Made by a program: the position numbers and the translations under genes. Source: Nonomuraea sp. SYSU D8015 (GTDB lineage Bacteria; Actinomycetota; Actinomycetes; Streptosporangiales; Streptosporangiaceae). Taken from it: a stretch of 64,000 nucleotides of DNA. Location of the stretch: the NCBI RefSeq assembly GCF_008065375.1, contig NZ_VJYI01000030.1, positions 54,956 through 118,955 on the forward strand. Direction: 5' to 3'. The notes under the pieces are model-generated. The model saw nothing but the letters and a program-made list of their open reading frames with translations. It was not told where the DNA came from and ran no database searches. Below are positions 60,282-64,000 of this stretch, one piece after another (within the stretch, counting starts at the first letter, position 1; each line of letters starts with the position of its first letter).

Positions 60282-60588
60282 CGAGCTGAGCCGGCCACCC
60301 GTTCATTCTGCAAATGGGCGGTCCGCCACGACCTCCCGCACGCCGGCCCGATGGACCGGATCGACACCGTCAAGGTGCCCACGACGCTGCCCCGCCCGGC
60401 CGCAGCGGCCGACGTCGCCAAGGTCTTGGCGGTGATGGCGGTGGTTGCTCGGCTGCCGGGCCGGGCGGCGGGGCATCGGGCCGTCCTCGATGCCCCAGGT
60501 TGTTCACGGCTGCGGCTCTCGGCTTGTGGCCGGGGCAGCGATCAGCGGATTCCCCCCACGTCAGATTGGTGGCTGCCTGGGCCACCGG
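60282..60588. other. Intergenic region, nothing recognised
   Basis: About 300 bp between the DUF4287 stop and the SnoaL fragment. A plus-strand frame 60351-60596 is open but Ala/Arg/Pro-rich without ribosome binding site, and resembles no family I know. Confidence 0.4.
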
Positions 60589-60720
60589 CTAGATGATCTC
60601 CCATGCCTCGGCGATCAGACCATCGTCGAGCCGCCAGATATCGACGACTGCGATCCCCGGCTCGGCATCGGGAAGCCGGCGCCGGGAGTACATCACAACG
60701 TGATCGCCGTCGACCCTCCG
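60589..60720 (-). pseudogene. C-terminal fragment of a SnoaL-like (NTF2-fold) protein
   Basis: The minus frame ends at TAG 60591-60589 and reads back VDGDHVVMYSRRRLPDAEPG and AVVDIWRLDDGLIAEAWEII, the last strands of a SnoaL-type domain. There is no upstream part; at about 60720 the sequence changes to an unrelated fragment on the other strand. Confidence 0.6.
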
Positions 60721-61024
60721 GCTCGCCGATCAGCTCGACGTGCCGTTGCGTGAACGCAACCGGCTGCTGCTCGCCGCCGGCTTCGCACCCCGCCACGCCG
60801 AGCGGCCGCTCAACGGGGACGCGCTGTCGTTGGCCTGGGACGCGATCGCAAGGGTGCTGCGCGCACACGAGCCATACCCGGCGCTGGTCATCGATCGCCG
60901 ATGGAACATCGTGATGACCAATCGCGCCATCGCCCCGTTCCTCGCGGACGTCGCCCCCGACCTGCTCCGGCCACCGATCAACATGGTGCGGCTCGGACTG
61001 GACCCGCACGGGCTCGCTCCGGCC
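60719..61024 (+). pseudogene. Internal fragment of an XRE regulator with MmyB-like ligand domain
   Basis: The plus frame reads LADQLDVPLRERNRLLLAAG, then AHEPYPALVIDRRWNIVMTN and INMVRLGLDPHGLAP, the typical middle part of actinobacterial XRE/MmyB-like regulators. The N-terminal helix-turn-helix and the C-terminal half are missing, and after 61024 the frame becomes unrelated. It abuts the SnoaL fragment at 60720. Confidence 0.65.
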
Positions 61025-61106
61025 CCGAAGCGATCGCCAAAGTCACCGAGGTCCTGGCGCCCGGTCGCCGTACCCCCTGATCAACCAAGTGGCGGCTCGC
61101 CGCAGG

Positions 61107-61147
61107 CCTCGCAGAACCCTCTCTCACAACAGGAGGGTTCTGCGAGG
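61107..61147. terminator. Bidirectional terminator hairpin
   Basis: A perfect 15-bp stem (61107-61121 with 61133-61147) and 11-nt loop, followed on the plus strand by AGTTTTG. It serves as the terminator of the MerR gene ending at 61199. Confidence 0.8.
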
Positions 61148-61198
61148 AGTTTTGCGAACAGCCGCCTGCGCGAACGTCATTTCTGCGAACCACACCAG

Positions 61199-61957
61199 CT
61201 ACATCCGGGTCCGCGCGTACGCGTGCAGTGCGTCGCGGACGAACGTCGCCCCCGCGGCGTCCTCGTACATGCCGGCGAAGCGAGGGTCGTCGACGTACAT
61301 GTCCCCCAGACCTTTCACCATCTCGATCGAGCGCTCCCGGTCGCCCTCGGCGGTGGGGGTACCCGGGATCTGGCTCAGCCACCGGACGTGCCGGGCGGCC
61401 AGTGACTGAGCGTGTTCCGACGTCGGAGAAACCCCGGCCTTCGCCGCGGCCACCCATGCGGCGACGAGGTCCTCGACGTCCTGTTTCCAGGCAAGCTGCT
61501 GGTCCAGGGTCTTGCCGTGCCACCAGTCGTTGCTCACTTGGAACGCGCGCTCGCCCCAGCGTGAGATCACCTCGTCCTTGTAGCGGTCGTTGAACCCCGA
61601 CAACATGACGTCCATCCGCGGTTCCGCCCCCGCCTGCAGGGCCTCGAGCGTGTGACGCACAGACCCGATCTGCCGTTCGATGCGGTCCCGTTCCTCCTCC
61701 AGCTCGGCGATGTGGGCGCGGAGCCCGTCGCATGTGTCCACCTCGTCGGCCAGGACCTCGGCGATGGCCGGCAAGCTCATGCCGAGCCGGCGCATGAGCA
61801 GGATCCGCTGTAGCCGGGCGACCGCGCCCGGGTCATAGTAGCGGTACCCGTTCTCGCCGACCCGGGACGGGGTCAAGAGCCCGACACGGTCGTAGTGACG
61901 CAGGGTGCGGCTGGTGATGCCGGCCCTCGCCGCGAGTTCCTGGATCGTCCACTCCAT
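61199..61957 (-). CDS. MerR-family regulator with TipAS-type ligand domain
   Basis: The protein has 252 residues. The MerR winged helix is at the N-terminus (WTIQELAARAGITSRTLRHYDRVGLLTPSRVGENGYRYY), then a coiled-coil linker (IAELEEERDRIERQIGSVRHTLEAL) and a TipAS domain at about 120-245 (FNDRYKDEVISRWGE, NDWWHGKTLDQQL, YVDDPRFAGMYEDAAGA). TipAS domains bind thiopeptides and other drugs. It begins ten bases after the metalloprotease-like gene and is co-transcribed with it from the MerR-type promoter at 62860-62890, implying autoregulation. Confidence 0.92.
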   Translation of the reverse strand: MEWTIQELAARAGITSRTLRHYDRVGLLTPSRVGENGYRYYDPGAVARLQRILLMRRLGMSLPAIAEVLADEVDTCDGLRAHIAELEEERDRIERQIGSVRHTLEALQAGAEPRMDVMLSGFNDRYKDEVISRWGERAFQVSNDWWHGKTLDQQLAWKQDVEDLVAAWVAAAKAGVSPTSEHAQSLAARHVRWLSQIPGTPTAEGDRERSIEMVKGLGDMYVDDPRFAGMYEDAAGATFVRDALHAYARTRM

Positions 61958-61967
61958 CCTTCCAGTG

Positions 61968-62852
61968 TCACCCGCGGCGGAGCGTGGCGGCGATGATCTC
62001 CGAGCTGTCGGCGTGCAGGGCCTGCGCCGCCGTCTGCCCGGTCGCCGCCAGGTAGGTGTCGACCAGCCGGTTGCCCGCGGCGTACCCGGCGCCCATCGGC
62101 AGTCCCACCGGGGTGAGGCCGAGGTGCTCGGCGCCGGGGTCGCCGTGCACCCAGGCAGTGAAGTTCTGCATGCCCGTCACCTCGAGCCCGGTGAGCACCT
62201 TGCTGAAGACCTCGTCGTCGTGCCGGTGCGGCACGCCGATGCGGGCGGGGCCGAGCTCGTCGCCGTAGAGCTGTCGGGCGAAGGCGTCGGCCAGGCCCTC
62301 GCCGACGATGTGCTCGCCGACCGTGACGGTCATCGGGTCCCACACCACCCCGCCCGGGCCCCACCGCAGGTTGTGGTGCAGTTCGTGCACGGCGGTGGCC
62401 TCCAGCCGCTCCACGTTCTCGGGGAAGGGCCAGAGCGTGATGGCGATGTGGCCCGAGATGCCGCCGAACCCGGTCACTCCTAGGCAGGGACCCATGAAGT
62501 GCTCGTCAGCCGGATCGCCGAGGACGAACAGCACGGTGATGTCCGGGACCTGCAGCCCCGGCGTCGCCTCCAGCAGTACGGTCAGAGCGTTGTCGAGGGC
62601 GCGTTGCATCCGCTCCCAGGCCCCGGCCGTCGCCAGGGTTTCGAGCGCGTCGAGGCAACGCTCCTCGTCGCGGTCGATGGGGAACCCGGACGTTTGGAGG
62701 TGTATGGCCACCAGGTCGACCTCGCCGGGGTGGTAGCGGTACATGCCCCTGTTGGGCTCCAGCATCGAACGCAGCAGGTCAGGGCGGTCCGCGACCGGGG
62801 CCAGCAGGATCCGCCGCATGGCGGAGTAGGTGTCAACAACAGTGATCGACAT
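61968..62852 (-). CDS. DUF2268-type putative zinc metalloprotease
   Basis: The protein has 294 residues from ATG 62852. It has the zincin motif HELHH (His156, Glu157, His160) in TAVHELHHNLRW, with further downstream Glu residues in VGEGLADAF that could complete the metal site. No signal peptide or membrane segment, so it is cytoplasmic. The family is uncharacterised. Coupled with a TipAS-type MerR regulator, it may be induced by a toxic ligand. Confidence 0.85.
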   Translation of the reverse strand: MSITVVDTYSAMRRILLAPVADRPDLLRSMLEPNRGMYRYHPGEVDLVAIHLQTSGFPIDRDEERCLDALETLATAGAWERMQRALDNALTVLLEATPGLQVPDITVLFVLGDPADEHFMGPCLGVTGFGGISGHIAITLWPFPENVERLEATAVHELHHNLRWGPGGVVWDPMTVTVGEHIVGEGLADAFARQLYGDELGPARIGVPHRHDDEVFSKVLTGLEVTGMQNFTAWVHGDPGAEHLGLTPVGLPMGAGYAAGNRLVDTYLAATGQTAAQALHADSSEIIAATLRRG

Positions 62853-62859
62853 GGCCCCG

Positions 62860-62890
62860 ATGCTAGAAGTTGACGCAGCGTCAAGGTCAA
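62860..62890 (-). promoter_or_regulatory. MerR-type promoter with 19-bp spacer and internal dyad
   Basis: On the minus strand, -35 TTGACC (62890-62885) and -10 TAGCAT (62865-62860) are 19 bp apart, the over-long spacing that MerR proteins correct. A perfect 7-1-7 palindrome TTGACGCTGCGTCAA (62884-62870) fills the spacer. It is seven bases upstream of ATG 62852, so the transcript may be nearly leaderless. Confidence 0.85.
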
Positions 62891-62899
62891 ACCGGCGGC

Positions 62900-63249
62900 G
62901 CTCTTCGTCGAGAGTCTGCGGCCGTGGCCGCCGCACGCGTCGGCCGCCGATGACCGGCATCCAGCTCGGGACCACCTCGCCCCACCGGCGCACCAGACCG
63001 ATGCTGAGCAGTGCCGCCAACTCCGTGAGCACACTGAGCCCGAAGACGTACGGGATGGTGATCCACAACGGTGACACAGGCGCGTCGTTGAGCTGGCCCT
63101 ATGTCGAAGTGAAAGGCAAATGGAAACCTCCACAGGCACGAGGGAAGCAGCAGCCAGGGAAGCGTGTAGGCGGCACGCAGCGCCCAGCGTGGGACGGGCC
63201 GTTCGGTGTCACTGGTGGCGGGAGCCTTGTGCAGAAGCTTGATCGTCAT
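62900..63249 (-). pseudogene. Frameshifted, truncated four-helix membrane protein
   Basis: Translation from ATG 63249 gives TERPVPRWALRAAYTLPWLL and a first membrane segment, then loses frame near 63080-63110. The next frame continues with WITIPYVFGLSVLTELAALL and RRWGEVVPSWMPVIGGRRVR. Joined, these match a familiar actinobacterial membrane protein family ending its second helix with WGEVVPxWxPxxGGR. The last two helices are absent. Confidence 0.6.
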
Positions 63250-63394
63250 ACCACTACTTCTTCGGACGGCGGCCTCGGAAGATCACCTGAGCGGGTGAAC
63301 GATCTCCCTGCACGGGGGAGAGCAGCCGCCCATAGCCGGCTTGACCACCGGTGACGCCGACGTGTCCTCGCCCGGCGGCCCTGGGGCGCGCCGA

Positions 63395-63540
63395 TCATGT
63401 CGTGGCTGGTGAGGTTCCGATTGCCGGCCGGTGTCGTAAGGTGTCGCCGCCAACGGGCCGGTCGGGCGGCAGCGCGGCGAACTGGTCCCACAGCGGGTTG
63501 GTGAGCCGCGATGGCAGGGCAGGCACGGGTCCTCTTGGTG
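63395..63540 (-). pseudogene. N-terminal fragment of an IS5-type transposase
   Basis: The minus frame reads PALPSRLTNPLWDQFAALPP and DRPVGGDTLRHRP before a stop, like the start of IS5-family transposases (LTDPLWxxFxxLLP). There is no DDE domain or terminal repeat, so this is a remnant. Confidence 0.45.
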
Positions 63541-63591
63541 ATCGAGGCGTCGAGGACTTCCGGATCATCGAGGCTTGTGCCTGGCCGTTGC

Positions 63592-63783
63592 TTACCTGAT
63601 GCCGAGCGCCCCGCTGGGGCACAGCCGGACAGCCGCGGCTGCGGCCTCGCGCAGCTCCTCGGGGGGCTCAGGGCGGAGTACCGCGACCAGTCCGTCGTCG
63701 TCCTCCTGGTCGAAGACCCCTGGCGCGGTGAGCGTGCACATGCCGGCGCTGATGCAGGCGGTGGTGTCCGCGGTGATCCGCAT
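63592..63783 (-). CDS. Ferredoxin
   Basis: The protein has 63 residues, of the short single-cluster P450-partner type. Cysteines at about 10, 16 and 54 (TACISAGMC, LCPSGAL) leave one position of a CxxCxxC set non-Cys, which favours a [3Fe-4S] cluster. It passes electrons to the P450 whose gene ends eight bases upstream. Confidence 0.92.
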   Translation of the reverse strand: MRITADTTACISAGMCTLTAPGVFDQEDDDGLVAVLRPEPPEELREAAAAAVRLCPSGALGIR

Positions 63784-63790
63784 GCTCGGT

Positions 63791-64000
63791 CTACCAGGTG
63801 ACGGGCAACTCGTGGATGCCGTACGCGAGATTGCCGTGCTTGTAGGGCAGATCGTCCACCGGCACGGCGACTTGCAGGGTGGGGATGCGCCTGAACAGGG
63901 TGGAGAAGGCGATCTCCAGCTCCGCCCGGGCGAGGTTCTGCCCGAGGCACTGGTGCACGCCGTAGCCGAAGGCGACGTGGTGCCGGTTGCCGCGGTGAAC
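63791..64000 (-). CDS. Cytochrome P450, C-terminal part, cut by window edge
   Basis: The last 69 codons carry the heme loop HHVAFGYGVHQCLGQNLAR with the axial Cys and the C-terminal strands (FRRIPTLQVAV, IHELPVTW). Transcribed into the ferredoxin gene, giving a P450-ferredoxin operon. Substrate cannot be judged from this part. Confidence 0.92.
   Translation of the reverse strand, partial: VHRGNRHHVAFGYGVHQCLGQNLARAELEIAFSTLFRRIPTLQVAVPVDDLPYKHGNLAYGIHELPVTW

Noticed and set aside
63246..63950. 234-codon minus frame at the right edge
   Set aside because: It overlaps the ferredoxin and P450 genes in another frame, is Arg/Pro/Ser-rich and has no motif.

Overview
The window is high-GC DNA with strongly GC-biased third codon positions. 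It has many GTG starts, many 4-bp ATGA/GTGA gene overlaps, and actinobacterial hallmark families: Methyltransf_19/DUF574 methyltransferases, MmyB-type XRE remnants, TipAS-type MerR, GbsR with an IS30-like HTH, and P450-ferredoxin pairs. It looks like a chromosomal segment of a filamentous actinomycete, possibly of the Streptosporangiaceae type. The family-level placement is inference from gene content; no rRNA or other taxonomic marker is present.

Layout. (1) 1-13.1 kb: a LacI regulator faces a seven-gene operon: GH38 alpha-mannosidase, ABC sugar importer (lipoprotein plus two permeases), GH5_18-like beta-mannosidase, GH3 glycosidase and a secreted GH85 endo-beta-N-acetylglucosaminidase. Together they read as a complete N-glycan release, import and dismantling pathway. 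(2) 13.1-16.5 kb: a large secreted subtilase. (3) 16.7-23.5 kb: a TetR gene divergent from a translationally coupled ABC-ABC-MFS-MFS export or metallophore-type cassette, with a perfect TetR palindrome between them. (4) 23.5-37.8 kb: small stress and regulatory genes (DUF4386 membrane protein, alpha/beta hydrolase, TetRs, two convergent DUF574 methyltransferases, a P450-TetR operon with twin palindromic operators, an APH(6)/hydroxyurea-type kinase, isochorismatase, GbsR-SDR pair, a two-gene ABC exporter, TauE/SafE permease). (5) 37.8-45.4 kb: a second LacI-controlled sugar operon (Gfo/Idh/MocA oxidoreductase, two xylose-isomerase-like isomerases, a ribose-type ABC importer). (6) 46.2-47.6 kb: crcB-DUF190-crcB fluoride exporter locus preceded by a candidate fluoride riboswitch with a ribosome-binding-site hairpin. 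(7) 47.7-57.7 kb: a cell-surface protein, a phytase-like secreted protein, a J-protein-dnaK-grpE chaperone operon, a STAS protein, agmatinase and a GNAT. (8) 57.8-64 kb: a cold-shock gene with an intrinsic terminator in its leader, then a scarred region of pseudogene fragments (TnpB-type element end, AfsR/TPR tail, SnoaL and XRE fragments, IS5 fragment, frameshifted membrane protein). Intact genes among these are HxlR, DUF4287, a MerR/TipAS regulator with a DUF2268-like metalloprotease, and a P450-ferredoxin pair running off the edge.

A recurring oddity is exact short tandem repeats, usually three copies: in and around the GH38 gene, in dnaK and grpE, and a 40-bp unit duplicating the end of grpE. 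The strongest regulatory finds are the crcB leader, the MerR promoter with its 19-bp spacer and dyad, the csp leader terminator and the P450 twin operators. I did not see a clearly unprecedented multi-gene system. The N-glycan locus, the crcB leader architecture and the csp leader are the parts most worth following.
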